Below are positions 42,842 to 55,100 of a stretch of DNA of 64,000 nucleotides, piece after piece. Source of the DNA: Protula sp. h YS-2021 (Eukaryota > Annelida > Polychaeta > Sabellida > Serpulidae). Every line of letters begins with the position of its first letter. Positions within the stretch are counted from its first letter, which is position 1. The notes under the pieces were generated by a model that ran no database searches, was not told where the DNA came from, and saw only the letters and a program-made list of their open reading frames with translations. The translations under genes were made by a program, and so were the position numbers. The stretch lies in the NCBI GenBank assembly GCA_949752745.1, contig OX457024.1, positions 112,038,104-112,102,103 on the forward strand, written 5' to 3'.

Positions 42842-43703
42842 TCAGTCTGGATCCGTAACTGCATTTACAGTCACCGTTCCCAGGAAAACCTCATCTCGCG
42901 TTTCTTCCGTGCCGACCTCGCTGACCTTCTTTTTGTAACACTGTTTTTTCCAGTGCCGTATTGTGCCGCAATTCCCGCATGTCGATTCCCGTGCAGGGCA
43001 ATTTTGGCGGACGTGAGGGTTTCCACCGCAGCCATGACACTTCGATTGTTGTGAAGATGGTTGAGCCTGTTTCTTCTGTGACTTTGTTTGTTTTCCGGTC
43101 TTTTTCCCGGTCCGGTCCTGGACTTCAGACTTGCGGAAGCGATTTTTGTTTTTAACCACATCTGATCGGGCTATGTCCATCCCTTGTAGGAGAGATGATT
43201 GCTTCTCGATCAAAGCTTTTGACCGTACTTTGTCGAGGGAGGATTTCAGAGTGAGTTTATCATCCAGTTGCAGCGTCTCGTTTAATTTGGTATCTCGTAT
43301 ATCGACTACGATTAGATCGCGCACAAACTCGCCCTCCTTTCAACCGTATTCGCAGTGTTCAATCACTGCCCTCCTTTCAACCGTATTCGCAGTGTTCAGT
43401 GCTCTGTATGTGGCGGTTGAATCGGGCGCGTTCGAAAATGACGTTTTTTCTGAACAACGAAAAATGACGAAAATCGTTCTCGTACCGTCTCGTAGTTGCC
43501 ACTTTGATCCGCGCTCAGGCCGAAACTTGCGATGACGTCTTCGGCTTGCGGGCCTATTGCGTAAATTATGTATTCACCCTAACCGCATTATCCTTGATCC
43601 CCGCCACACAAAGAAAGCGGTCAAAACGTTTTATCCACTTATCGAAACCTTCCGGGCGTTTAAAGTCAAATTGCTTCGGAGGCGACACTGTCGCTTGAAC
43701 CAT
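42842..43703 (-). pseudogene. Gypsy Gag with two CCHC-type zinc knuckles, broken
   Basis: Capsid and nucleocapsid protein. It starts at ATG 43703 (MVQATVSPPKQFDF) and breaks near 43560 by frameshift. An in-frame TGA interrupts the capsid C-terminal part near 43338. A 38 bp tandem duplication is visible at about 43330-43400 (CCTCCTTTCAACCGTATTCG twice). The 43324-42842 part is open and carries the capsid end (RDLIVVDIRDTKLNE), a basic linker, and the knuckles CHGCGGNPHVRQNC and CGNCGTIRHWKKQC. The histidine spacing of the first knuckle is normal. The resemblance is to Mag-like Gag, an inference from memory. Confidence 0.8.
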
Positions 43704-43810
43704 TTTTTTGGAAGATTTAAGCATTTAATTATTTTAGAATTTTTGTTATTCGTTTTTCTTTAATGCTTTACCGCTGCCACCATGTTGTATTTTCTATATC
43801 TGATGTTTAT

Positions 43811-44310
43811 TCGTCTAAAGGTAAGCCAAAAGTGACCATTCACATAGGATGTGTGACAATACATGGATACATGCGGCTTAGGGCCGTATTCATAAACACA
43901 TTATACAACACTATCCACGGACGTTCTTGTTAGAGCTGAAGTGAAAGGAGTTGTGAAAGGGGTAAAGTCTGAAATTACAAGCCATTAAAGAAAACCACCC
44001 ACAATGTCTCTATGCTAAAAGACGGCAGTTACATTGTGCCCAGGCTGTCCATCGATGTAAGAGCTCATGAGAGTGCTTCAGTCACGTCAGCCACAAAACT
44101 GATAAGAAGACCTTTCATAAAAGCAAGCCAAACGTTTTTATTATTTTATTCTTAAGCAGATACACACAAAATCAGTCTTTAACCCAAGGAAAAAAAGATT
44201 TTGTACTCAGTTGAATCAATTATATAAACCGATTGACACTTGAGTCAAAAAACATTTTTCAGAAAGCACTTATTTTGGTACATAGGTATGTAATGCCATT
44301 TTCACATTTA
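43811..44310. other. Noncoding sequence
   Basis: No gene. The motif GAGTTGTGAAAGGGGT at about 43951 also occurs at about 40080, near the other end of the Gypsy element. Confidence 0.4.
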
Positions 44311-45760
44311 TTAGGGAATTGGTGATCTCAAGAATGAATTTTTGATCTCAAAAAATTCTGATATCAAGAATTATTTTTTGATCTCAAAAAATCCATATTG
44401 TGATATCAAGAATTACTTTTTGCTTTCTATAATTGTATCTTTGATATCTCTAAATGTATTCATGATCTCAAATTTTTTTTTTGATATCACTAAGTACTTA
44501 GAGATATCAAAAAATATTTATTGATATCAAGAATGATTTAGTGATATCTAAAATTGATTTTTTGAGATAAAAAAGGTAATTCTTGATACCAAAAATGAAA
44601 TATTTGAGAGCAAGATATCAATTTTGAGCTCAATATTCATTTTGCTTTTATTGATGTCAAGAATTTATTTCAGATATCATTATTTTAGAATGATACTTTT
44701 CAAATTTGTATTTGGAAATCTGTAAATGAATTTTTGATCTCAAAATATCGGTCTATTTTAAGAAAAAAAATCAGAAACACACATATGTAAATAAGTAATG
44801 CCTGGTACTCGTATACAGAGTCTTTCTTTAAATTTTTTACTGAACAAAAAAGAAGCAATTCTTGAGATCAAAAATTGTGTTGTTATTATTGATCTCAATA
44901 ATTCAAGTTTTCATCTCCAAAATTTAATTGACGATTCCTATATTTTATGTAAATGCGTCTTCCTCAAGATTTTTTGATGTCAAAAATAAATTATTGCAAA
45001 CTTAAATTCAATCATTGTTAGCAAAATGTAAATTATTGAGATCTGCATTGATTTTTCGATATCTTTAATTATATTATGATATTCAAAATAAGCATTAAAT
45101 GTTAAAGGGCGTTCCATACATATGGCTTCATTTTTGTTGCAATTTACTTAATAAAATATTATGTATGGAATGCTGTTTCTACATTTAATGCCAAGAAGAA
45201 ACTTCAAAAAGGTACATATCAATATAAAATTTAACGAAGCTTCATTTTTGTTGCAATTTACTTAATAAAATATTATGTATGGAATGCTGTTTCTACATTT
45301 AATGCCAAGAAGAAACTTCAAAAAGGTACATATCAATATAAAATTTAACGAATCCTTAATCATATTTTGGACATGAAAATTGAGTTATTGATCTCAATAA
45401 TAAAAAACTGAGTTCAAGAATTGCATTTTTGTGCAGTAAAAACCAAAAGGAGTATTCTGTATACAGGGCCCAGTCATTATTTTATTCACAAGTGATTGCT
45501 CATGAATTTTAGATATAGGAAAATACTGATATTAATTTTTCCCTATAAAATTTTTTTGCAGATTTCAAAATATAAATTAAAAAGTCTCATTCCAAAAATT
45601 GGTATCTAAAATAAATTTTTGATATCAATAAAAATATATTATTGAGCTCAAAATTTAGATTTTTGCTATCAAATATTTCACTTTTGCCATCAAGAATTCA
45701 ACTTTTGACCTGTGAAAATAAAGTTTAGAGATAATTAAATAATGTTTGATATCAGTAAAT
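44310..45760. repeat. GATATC/GATCTC palindrome-rich minisatellite
   Basis: Dozens of degenerate units in which GATATC or GATCTC is flanked by A/T arms that pair with each other, for example TTTTTGATCTCAAAAA and TTCTTGATATCAAGAA, at intervals of about 15-30 bases. Because the core is palindromic, the array has no strand direction. Confidence 0.75.
45125..45352 (+). repeat. Perfect 114 bp tandem duplication
   Basis: 45125-45238 and 45239-45352 are identical (GCTTCATTTTTGTTGC... to ...AATTTAACGAA). Zero divergence inside an otherwise heavily mutated repeat indicates a very recent duplication or an assembly artefact. Confidence 0.95.
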
Positions 45761-45999
45761 ACTTTTCACTTTAAAACTGATTCCTAAAATAGTACAACAG
45801 AAAAACTGTCAGCAGCGTGGGTTAATAAATTGGCTATTTCTGATCAGAATCAACATTTTTTTCATAATTTCTCTCTAATAATGCTACCATATTTGCTGAA
45901 AGAAATATCAGAAATTATCGGTCCTTGAATTATTTCGAAATACTAAAACCTATTTCAGCCAAAAAAAAGACATTGTGGAACAAAGTTACATTAATAGAT

Positions 46000-46140
46000 G
46001 CATTACAAATGCATTACATCACATTATGTCAAATTACGTCACGTTACATCACATCACATTGCATCACACGACATCACATTTCATCACATAATTACATCAT
46101 ATCACATTACAGCACATGATATTATATCACATTTTTGCAT
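46000..46140 (+). repeat. (ATCAC)n-like minisatellite
   Basis: Imperfect ATTACATCACATCACATTGC-type repeats over about 140 bp, right before the large duplication. Confidence 0.75.
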
Positions 46141-46539
46141 TACATTCCGTTACACTGCCGTAAAACAAACAAGACATGTTGCAGTTCTTTTAACCACAAA
46201 CTTAACATATATTTATAACATGATAACATTCATTAGACATTTTGTCACTATCAGAATGTCCCAGGTATTGGTATCGGACAATGCAATTTGCCAATAACAT
46301 ACCGCACGGAATTCTAAACTATGGAGTCGCGACGCTGTGCAATTAGCGTACTCAAGTTATTCAGTTATCTAATGTTCTTTTTTAGTTACACATTAATTTA
46401 CTAAATATACACAAACTTAAAAAACTGAAACGTTCAATTAAAAGCACCTCATTCACATTCAATAAACAAAAATATAAAAAGCCGCAGAGCATTTATGGGG
46501 CCAAAGAACAGTGAAATTTTCCTTTGGAAGAATCAAAAT

Positions 46540-46725
46540 ATTCACAAAGGTTAACTGCACAGTTAACTGATACCGTTAATTGCAACCAGGCCCGGTATTC
46601 ACAAATGTTATCTGCACAGTCAACTGATTTTGTCAGGTGCTCCACTAGCAACCAGTCACAACATTCGCAGAGGTTAATTGCACAGTTAGCTGATCCCGTC
46701 AACTGTCCCGTTTGAAACCAGAACA
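46540..46725 (+). repeat. 65 bp minisatellite with TTAACTGCACAGTTAA palindrome, copy 1
   Basis: Three units: (T)ATTCACAAAGGTTAACTG, CACAGTTAACTGATACCGT, then TTGCAACCAGTCCCG. The centre GTTAACTG-CA-CAGTTAAC is a perfect palindrome in the best copies. Confidence 0.8.
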
Positions 46726-48159
46726 CCCAAAAGTAACTTCATAAATTTAACCTGTTTCACAAACAAACTAGAATTAGCTATCTCAACCGATTTTCTCTTC
46801 TAGGAGTACAGTTATCTGCACAGTTAACTTTTGTGTGAATACTGGATCACAATTCTGATTATTGAAGTAAAACTGCCCATAAACGATACAGCTTTGGATA
46901 ATCCTAAAAATATCATTGCACTTAGCGCATATACACAAATTATTCAAGTAGGCCGTTACTGTAAGTGAAATCGCGTCGTTCCCTTATCCAGTAAAACCCT
47001 CAAAGAGCCGAGGCTATATGTACATGAAATACAAAAAAGGAAACCGACTTAAAGCAGCATTTTCTAATTCCAGCAAAGTAATGTGGTTTGAAATATGAAA
47101 GCAAATGATAAAGAATAAAAAACGTCTTGGTTATGCTTGGGGGTGGGGGTGGGTTTTTGTACGGAGGTGTTGTTCAGAAAGAGTGTTAAGTCCCCAAGAG
47201 CTGGAGATTGACATCTGTAACCCTTGCGAATCTCTCAATCCTGTCTGGAGAAAAAATAATTTCCAGAAGGCTTACTAATTTTGAAGTATTCTGGTGAGCC
47301 ACTTTTTTGTGGTGCTTTGATCTCGCCGCAGAAGCAGCAGCGATATAACGAACCGCCGAACAGTACTATACAACCCCCCAAAATACACGTTGTAATGACT
47401 GCTATATGCACGGAATTATTACAATTGTGTAGATGAAAAGATCGCAAAAAATCATAAATCAGTCTGCTATGCGCTGCCTTTTCTTGCCTTGGTCTATAGT
47501 CCTTCAAAAAAAAAAAAAAACAACAAAAAAAAAAAAACGCTTCACTTCTAAAATCAATTAATGACAAATACATCGACATAACTTGTTACATACATGGTAG
47601 ATGACATTTAAACATTGAGATATTAGTTGAATCACATACATAATGGATTAGATGGGGAAACCGCTTCGAATCTCCGAATATTACCACACAACATCTTTTT
47701 CCACCCACACCCCTCCCCACAACCCACGCCCCCAAAAGAAACACGCTTGCCTATTTACATTACATTCCATTACACTGTCGTAAATCAAACACAACGTATG
47801 GCCGTTCTTTTAACCACAAGCTTAACATAATATTTATAACGCGATAACATTCATTAGACATTTTGTCACTATCAGAACGTCCAATGTATTGGTATCGGAC
47901 AATGTAATTTGCCAATAATATACCACACGGAATTCGAAACTATGGAGTCCGGACGCTGTGCGAATAGCGGACTCAAGCTATCCAGTTATCTAATATTCTT
48001 TTGGAGTTACACATCAATTTGCTAAATAATACACAAGCTTAAAAAACTATGGCGTTCAATAAAACCACCTCATTCACATTCAATAAACGAAAATATAAAA
48101 AGCCGCAGAGCATTTATAGAGCCAAGAAACACTGAAATTTTGATTTGGAAGAATCAAAA

Positions 48160-48345
48160 TCTTCACAAAGGTTAACTGCACAGTTAACTGATACCATTAG
48201 CTGCGCCGTTAGCAACCAGTCCCGGTATTTACAAAGGTTAACTGCACAGTTAACTGATTCCGTCAAGTGTTCCACTAGCAACCAGTCCCAACATTCACAG
48301 AGGTTAACTGCACAGTTAGCTGATCCCGTCCACTGTCCCGTTTGA
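48160..48345 (+). repeat. 65 bp minisatellite, copy 2
   Basis: The counterpart of 46540-46725 in the second duplicate. It keeps the palindrome better (perfect at 48172-48189 and 48238-48255). Confidence 0.8.
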
Positions 48346-49456
48346 AACCAGAACACCCAGAAGTAACTTCATAAATTTAACCTGGTTCACAAACAAGCTA
48401 GAATTAGCTATCTCAACCGATATTCTATCTTCCAGGAGTTCAGTTAACTTCATAGTTAACTTTTGTGAATACCGGATCACAATTCTGATTTTTAAGTGAA
48501 TCCTACAGATTTTGAAAATCCTAAAAAATCATTGTACTGAGCGCATATACGAATTATTCAAGCAGGGGGTTACTGTAAGTGAAATCGCGTCGTTCCCTTA
48601 TGCAGTTATATCCAAAAGATCCGAGGCTATATGTACATGAAATACAAAAAATAGAAAAGAAACCGACTTAAAGCAACATTTTCTAACTCCATCAAAGTAA
48701 CGTGGTTTTAAATTTAAAAGCAAATGATAAGGGAAAAAGCGTCTTGGTTATGCTGGAGGGGGAGAGTGGAATGGATTTCGGGAGGGGTGGTCAGAAAGCG
48801 GGTTAAGTCCGCAACAGCTGGAGAATGACATCTGTAACCCTTGCGAATCTCTCAATCCTGTCTGGCACAAAAACAACTTCTAGAAGGCTTACTAATTTTG
48901 AAATGTTCTGGTGAGCCACTGTTTTTTTTAAATTTTTTTTAGGTGCTTTGATCTCGCCGCAGAAGCAGCAGCGATATAACGGACCGCCGAACAATGCGCT
49001 ATACAAACCCCCAAAAGATACACATTGTAATGACTGCTATATACACTGCATTATCACAATTATGAGATGAAAAGATCACAAAAATTCACAAATCAGTCTG
49101 CAATGCACTACATTTTCTTGCCTCGGTCTAAAAAAGGGCCAAAAAGAAACAAAACAGAACAAAAACAAAAAAAATTCGCTTGTCTTCTAACATCAAATAA
49201 CGACAAATACAGCGAAATAACTTGTTATGTACATGGTAGATGACATTTAAAATATTAAGATGTTATTTCAATCACATACATAATGGAGGAGAGGGGGATC
49301 GGAGGGGGTCGGGTTGAGGGAGACGACAGCACAAAGGTGTCTCAAACCATTTGGCTTCGGATCTCCGAATATTACCACCCAACATCTTTCTCCACCAACA
49401 CCCCACTCCACAACCCACGCCCCTCCCCCTAAAAACAGGCTTGCCTATCGAGTTCA

Positions 49457-49850
49457 ATTAATGACAAATACGTCCGATACGTCCGGTAATGACTTCCAAG
49501 CATTCAGAAAAAGAAATTTACAGAAACTCTTGTACAATTAAATACCGCTTCTCCACATTCCAAGATTTAGTCAAAACAAAATAACAATGTTACCATCGAG
49601 GCTATACGCTCTGTCGAGTTTTCATAGGACAAGATGGGTAGCAGCGTGGGGAGGGGATATGGGGTGGGGAAGAGGGGGTTGGCGATAGACCAAATATATA
49701 GTATATGCTACATCAGTCCCACAAAACTCGTGGCTATTACTAGTATACAAGTTAAGAGCTTCCCCGCTATTTTGCTTGTCCAGCCCCCCTCCCGAAAAAA
49801 AAAGAAAAAAACCTTTTAGCCAACATGCTAATCATGTTATATACACAGTA
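49457..49850. other. Noncoding sequence
   Basis: Unique sequence with two G-rich tracts (49635-49680). No gene is supported. Confidence 0.4.
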
Positions 49851-49851
49851 T

Positions 49852-49926
<75 letters not shown>

Positions 49927-49955
49927 TATAATAATAATAATAATAATAATAATAA
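49851..49955 (+). repeat. (AAT)n microsatellite
   Basis: About 34 AAT units with one TAT interruption near 49927. Confidence 0.97.
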
Positions 49956-50070
49956 TGTCTATTTTTTATAACAACTTTGATATAATATTAACACTGTAAC
50001 TGATGATAATGGGAATGATAAAAAGAAGACAAATAAAATTTACAAACTGTTACATTGTTAAAAAGAAAAT

Positions 50071-50076
50071 TTTATT
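50071..50076 (-). terminator. Candidate polyadenylation signal of the NHL-like gene
   Basis: AATAAA on the minus strand lies about 850 bases past the stop codon at 50927. It is the first good hexamer I noticed on that side. This is a weak inference without transcript data. Confidence 0.25.
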
Positions 50077-50139
50077 TAAGCTTCTACATTGAAATTAACA
50101 TAAAAGGGTTATATTCTTTCTTACAGATGTTCTGTGGTC

Positions 50140-50600
50140 GGTGTTCCTAGAACGACGTTACTGTGCTCCAGTGTGGACACCACAAGCCGGTGCGTGCGTA
50201 CAACAGGTGTTTTATGTTCCACGTCACTCTGTTTACAGTGGATAACAACTATGACGTCATAACGGAAACCAACAAAGAGTGCGCATGCGTCGGGGGCTTT
50301 ATAATTAACGCCAGCCCCTTCGCTGTTCGTGCACGTCATAACGGACAGCACCACCCAGTCCGGATTGTATATTAACGTCACCGTCTTCACTAGATACACA
50401 GCAATGACGTCATCATAGGAGTAACCGACCATTGTGCATGTCACTTCCTTCACCGTGGATACACAATTGCGTCATGACGGAAGTCACCATTCGGTGCGCA
50501 TGCGTAGTGTATTGTATTCTATGTCACCGTGGTCACCATGGATACACAGACAAGATACCATAACGAGCATTGCGAAGCCTATGTTTTGTGTAATGGTATA
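50140..50600 (+). repeat. CRE/NRF1-motif minisatellite of about 100 bp, four diverged units
   Basis: The unit order is CACCGTGGATACACA, ACAATGACGTCATAACGG, AAGTCACCATT-GGTG, then CGCATGCG. Best copies of TGACGTCA are at about 50251 and 50403, and of GCGCATGCG at about 50280 and 50499. It lies where the 3' UTR or downstream region of the NHL-like gene is expected. Confidence 0.65.
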
Positions 50601-50926
50601 TAATTGAACATTTATAGTTGACCATAAACAGCTGTGTAATCATGCCCCCACCCTCACATCCCCATCACAGCGAGTGCTGTCGGACTGTGTTATAGTGGTA
50701 CATTACAAATATACCATAACAGCCACCAAAATGAGGCAAAGAAGTGGTGACATAAAGAATCAGAGACACCGACACGTTATTTTTTTGCGTGCGTGTTCGG
50801 GGGTGGGCGGGGAGGAGGAGGGGGATATTTGTGGTGGTAGTGATAACGGGATAGAATTAACTGTGGTCAGGTATTATCGTGTTAGGATTTGCTTTTTTTT
50901 GCACATCTGTATGAAATGGTTGTTTG
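50600..50926. other. 3' flank of the NHL-like gene
   Basis: No coding evidence. It contains a G-rich tract (50798-50825). Confidence 0.4.
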
Positions 50927-51871
50927 TTAATTCATGTGTGGTAAGAAAAGTGTTAATGTGAGAGAATCGGACTTTCCATGCAATACATACAGGCGGCCTG
51001 GTATATGCACAGCACTGCGAACCACGTCACCGCCAAACTGCAGGGGAAGCACTGACCAGGAATGATCACGGCGTAGCACTTGTAGACGGCTGTTGTACAC
51101 ATCCGCTATCAGCACATTGTCTGTGTCATCGCTGTGGCACAAGCGTGGATAATCTAACTCCCCAGGCTCCTCGTCACCCACACGCCCCACAGTCTGCATG
51201 ACCTCCGCGCCACCAGACACCACATGCACTTTATGTTCATCCACACAGCATGCGTATGTGGCTTGACTTGTGACGAGCATTGTTACATCATGACTACCAG
51301 CACACGGCAGCGGAATGACGCGCTGCCGCTGCCATGACTCACCCCGTGTGTACACTTCTATGCAAGGATGTCCACGACACCAGTTCCCCCGCGCGGCGAA
51401 CAGCTTATCCTCGTACGTTGTCACACTGTAATACTCGCCTGACGCGATCTTGCTGATTATCTCACCTGAACACACGAGTTACAGAGACAAGTTACAAAAT
51501 CAGAATAGACGAATTTTAACTTGAAAGCAAATTATGTGACGTGAATGACGGTATTTGTGAAGAATGGTATGGAATTTGTTCACACCTGTAAGCGTGAGAT
51601 GGTAGAGACCGCGTTTGGCAGCAGCAACAAGTCCCGCTTTCTTCAGTTCTGTCACCTTGTATACGACAATCATGTCACCTGTAACAAAGCGGCCTATCTC
51701 CTCCAGCGCCTGGTTGCAGATGTACACAGTATCGACACAACAGCAGTACAAGTGGCCTCCTATCAGTGATAACACAGGGAAGGGAAGTAACATATACCTC
51801 ACGCCTACACTCCTATGCCTGTACCATGTAAGCTCGTGCAGCCCAGGAAGACGTCCGTAAGGACACCATAT
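50927..51871 (-). CDS. NHL-like beta-propeller protein, two 3' exons
   Basis: Two exons of a host-type gene. Exon A is 51871-51586: it follows a good acceptor (TTTGTGTGTTGTAG) and ends at donor ACAG|GTGTG, coding about 95 residues from IWCPYGRLPGLHEL to LYHLTLTG. Exon B is 51465-50927: it follows GTGTGTTCAG and ends in TAA, about 179 residues. The junction is phase 1 on both sides (G|GT), which supports the pair. Exon B has propeller-blade features such as NVLIADVYNSRLQVLRRD, matching the NHL pattern of a small residue, D, then N.R.QV. YACCVDEHKVHVVSG and RLYVLHG are further blades. Upstream exons (for example RING/B-box, if a TRIM protein) are not visible. The function is unproven; NHL blades bind proteins or RNA. 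Confidence 0.7.
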
Positions 51872-52145
51872 CTACAACACACAAACAAAAAACAAGAAAC
51901 GAGTATTGTGAAGGCATGATAAAAACGCCGCAGTGGTAAATAAACTGATTTATCCCGAAAGAGTTGCGAGTTATTCAGTGGAGTAAGCAGGGTTTTTTTG
52001 AGATGAAGTAAATTTTGATTCCATATTGCATTTGACACAAATGACATAAAAAATGACATAATAAGATGTATAACTATATACATAAATAAATATAGTGAGC
52101 CATTATTCGGGTTTTCATTTCATACTTATGTTGCATCTCATGAAA
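51872..52145. other. Probable intron/upstream sequence of the NHL-like gene
   Basis: It starts with the splice acceptor of exon A. No further exon was recognised before the satellite begins. Confidence 0.4.
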
Positions 52146-52149
52146 CTTG

Positions 52150-55100
52150 TATCATCAGCTTGATACATATATAATAGACGCATGATAGAGATCTACTTGA
52201 GATGTAGTAGAGATACAATAGATATACTACAGGTATCTACCTATATAATAGAAATGTAATAGAGATATAATTGGGATATAATGGTGACATAATAGAGATA
52301 TAATTGCCATACCAGACATCTCTTGTTTCTCTCTAGTATACCTTTAATTTATCTCTAATATATCTCTAGCATATGTATATTATATGTATATTATACGAAT
52401 ACATGTTATAGTTATAATATGTCTGTTCTATATCTATCTTACATCTTTATTACTTCTCTTTTATATTTCTACTATAGATCTAGTATATGTCCAGTGTATT
52501 CTATCTTCTGTTTTTGGTGTCTCTATGGTATACCTCAAGTGTATCTATGCTGCACCTCTATTACATCTCTATTATATCTGTGCTGTATCTACATTATATT
52601 TACACTATATTTACATTATATCCACATTATACCTATATTATAACATTTAATATTTGCTCAATCCACATTATGTCTAAAATATATCTTAATTGTTTATACG
52701 TTATATGTATATTATATCCTTATAATATTTACGTTATATCTACTTCAGATATATGTTATATCTATATTATATCTACAATATATGTACATCATATCTACAT
52801 TATATTTACATTATAGCTTGATTATATCTACAGTACGTTTGTATCTGCATTCGATATACGTCATAATTATTATTTCTATATCTAATTTATATCCATATTA
52901 CGTCTACATTATACCTTTATTATATCTATATGCCATTTACATTATATCTGCATCATATTTACATTATACATTATGTCTGCATTATTTAAACATTATATCT
53001 GCATTATTTAAACATTAAACATTATATCTACATTATATTTATATTACATCTATGTTATATCTACATGATTTCTGTATTATATGTAAGTAAATATCAATAT
53101 TATATCTACATCAGATTTGTGATATATCATAACATCGACAGTATATCTACATTATGTTGATATTACATTTACATTATATCTGTGTTATACCTAAATTATA
53201 TCTAAATTATAGGTACATTATATGTACATTAAAATTATATCATAGCTACATGATATCTATATTATGTCTACATTATAGCTATATTACATGTATATTATAT
53301 CTACGTTGCATCGACGTTATATCTGTATTATATCTAAATTATATCTACATTACATCTCTTTTATATCTAAGTTATATCTATATTCTCTGTTTTACGTCTA
53401 AATTATATCTACATAATATTTATATTATATCTACATAATGTCTACATAAAAACTGTGATGTATCTACTTCTATTTATATTATGTATAAATTATATTAACA
53501 TTATATCTGCGTTATATCTAAATGATATCTAAGTAACATTTTTATTATATCCATATGGTATGTACATCATATTTATACTATATCTACATTATATCTATAT
53601 TACATACACACCATGTCTACATTATATCTTAATATATCTTCAATGTATCCATATTGTATCTATTATATCTAAAATATATCTATATCATATGTACATTTCA
53701 TCAGTACAGTATCTAAGTTAAATCCAAATTATATATGTTTTTAATCTTTATTATACATACATTATACCTATATTACATCTTCACTATATAACCATTATAT
53801 ATACGTTATATCCACATTTTATGTACGTTATAAATATTTCATATCTACATCATATCTATATTACATCTGCGTTATATCTGTATAATATCTAAATCATATC
53901 TACATTATTCCTGAATGATATCTAAACCTTACCGATATTATATCCATATTATATCTACATTATATCTGTATGATACTTACAATATATCTATATTATATCT
54001 ATGTTTTCTCTACAATAGATCTACATTGCATCTCTAAATTATATCTCACTATATCTACTTAACATTTATATTTTATGTATATTATGTCAGCATGATATTT
54101 ATATTATATCTACATTTTATGTATGTTATATTTACATTATATTTAAATTATATATACGTTATATCTACATTATATCTAGAATATATCTACATTATATCTA
54201 TATTATGTAGATATTATATCTTCATTGTAAATGCATTTCATCTACATTATATCTTCATTTTTTCTACATGTTACCTACATTATATCTGCATTATATCTCT
54301 ATTATATCTGCATCATATCTACATTAAATCTACATTTAATCTATATGATATCTATGTTATATCTACATTATGTCTACAATATATCTACATTATACCAATA
54401 TTATATGTGCAATATATTTAAATAATTTCTGTAGTATGTCTACATCGTATTATGCCTATAGTATATCTACGTTATGTCTACGTTATGTCTATATTGTATC
54501 TACTTTATACCTACATTATATCTGCATTATATCTACACTATATCTGCTCTGTATCTACATTTTATATGTACATGCATATTATACCAACATTGTACTTACA
54601 TTATATCTACATTATTATCTGTTTCATATCTGCATCATATCTATATTATATCTACTATTTTATCTATAATATAACTACCCTATATCTACATTATATATAC
54701 ATTATATTTACATTATATCTATATTATATATACTTTATATCTATATCATATCTACACCATAACTATAGTATATCTATATTGTATCTACAATATAGGTCTA
54801 TTATATATATATAATTTACCTAGATTATATCTACATAATATCTACATTGGATCTAGATTATCTCTACATTATATCTGTATTAAAAGAGCACTATTTCTAT
54901 ATCATTCCTATATTACACCTACATTATACATTCATTATGTCTATATCATAACAACATCATATGTTTTTTACTTTTTATCCTCATTTTACCTCTATTATAT
55001 TTGCATTATATCTACTTGATATCTGTATGATATGGACATTATATCTACATTATATTTACTTTATATCTATATTTTATCTAACTGATATCAGCATTATATG

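Larger units (their letters stand above)
40176..43810 (-). mobile_element. Decayed Ty3/Gypsy LTR retrotransposon
   Basis: On the minus strand the order is Gag with two zinc knuckles, protease, reverse transcriptase, RNase H, integrase, which is the Ty3/Gypsy order. Many frameshifts and stops make it inactive. The stretch TTGTATTT(T)CTATATCTGATGTTTA occurs at about 40176 and 43785, flanking the coding part. On the element's strand the right copy ends ACA and is followed by TGGTGGCAGCGGTAAAGC, a plausible primer-binding site, so these may be the shared ends of eroded LTRs. The similarity is only about 25 bp. Confidence 0.85.
46141..49456 (+). repeat. Two-copy tandem duplication, 1.62 and 1.70 kb units
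   Basis: Copy 1 begins TACATTCCGTTACACTGCCG at 46141 and copy 2 begins TACATTCCATTACACTGTCG at 47761. They can be followed in parallel to a common end, CTTGCCTAT, before 47757 and 49450. Differences include many substitutions and small indels. No gene is supported inside. Cys-rich open frames on the minus strand come from the internal 65 bp repeat. Confidence 0.9.

Noticed and set aside
43131..43763. Plus-strand frames over the Gypsy Gag region
   Set aside because: They are antisense to recognisable Gag and zinc-knuckle coding and have no domain of their own.
44310..46140. A CRISPR-like array
   Set aside because: The repeats are degenerate palindromes without constant-length unique spacers, and the DNA is clearly eukaryotic.
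46493..48356. Cys-rich minus-strand frames (NCAVNLCE repeats) resembling small secreted proteins
   Set aside because: They are translations of the 65 bp palindromic minisatellite. There is no signal peptide, and the mirror frames are equally open.
52384..54814. Long Tyr/Ile/His/Ser-rich open frames on the plus strand
   Set aside because: They translate the ATATCTACATT satellite. The periodic composition and the overlap of several frames show they are not genes.
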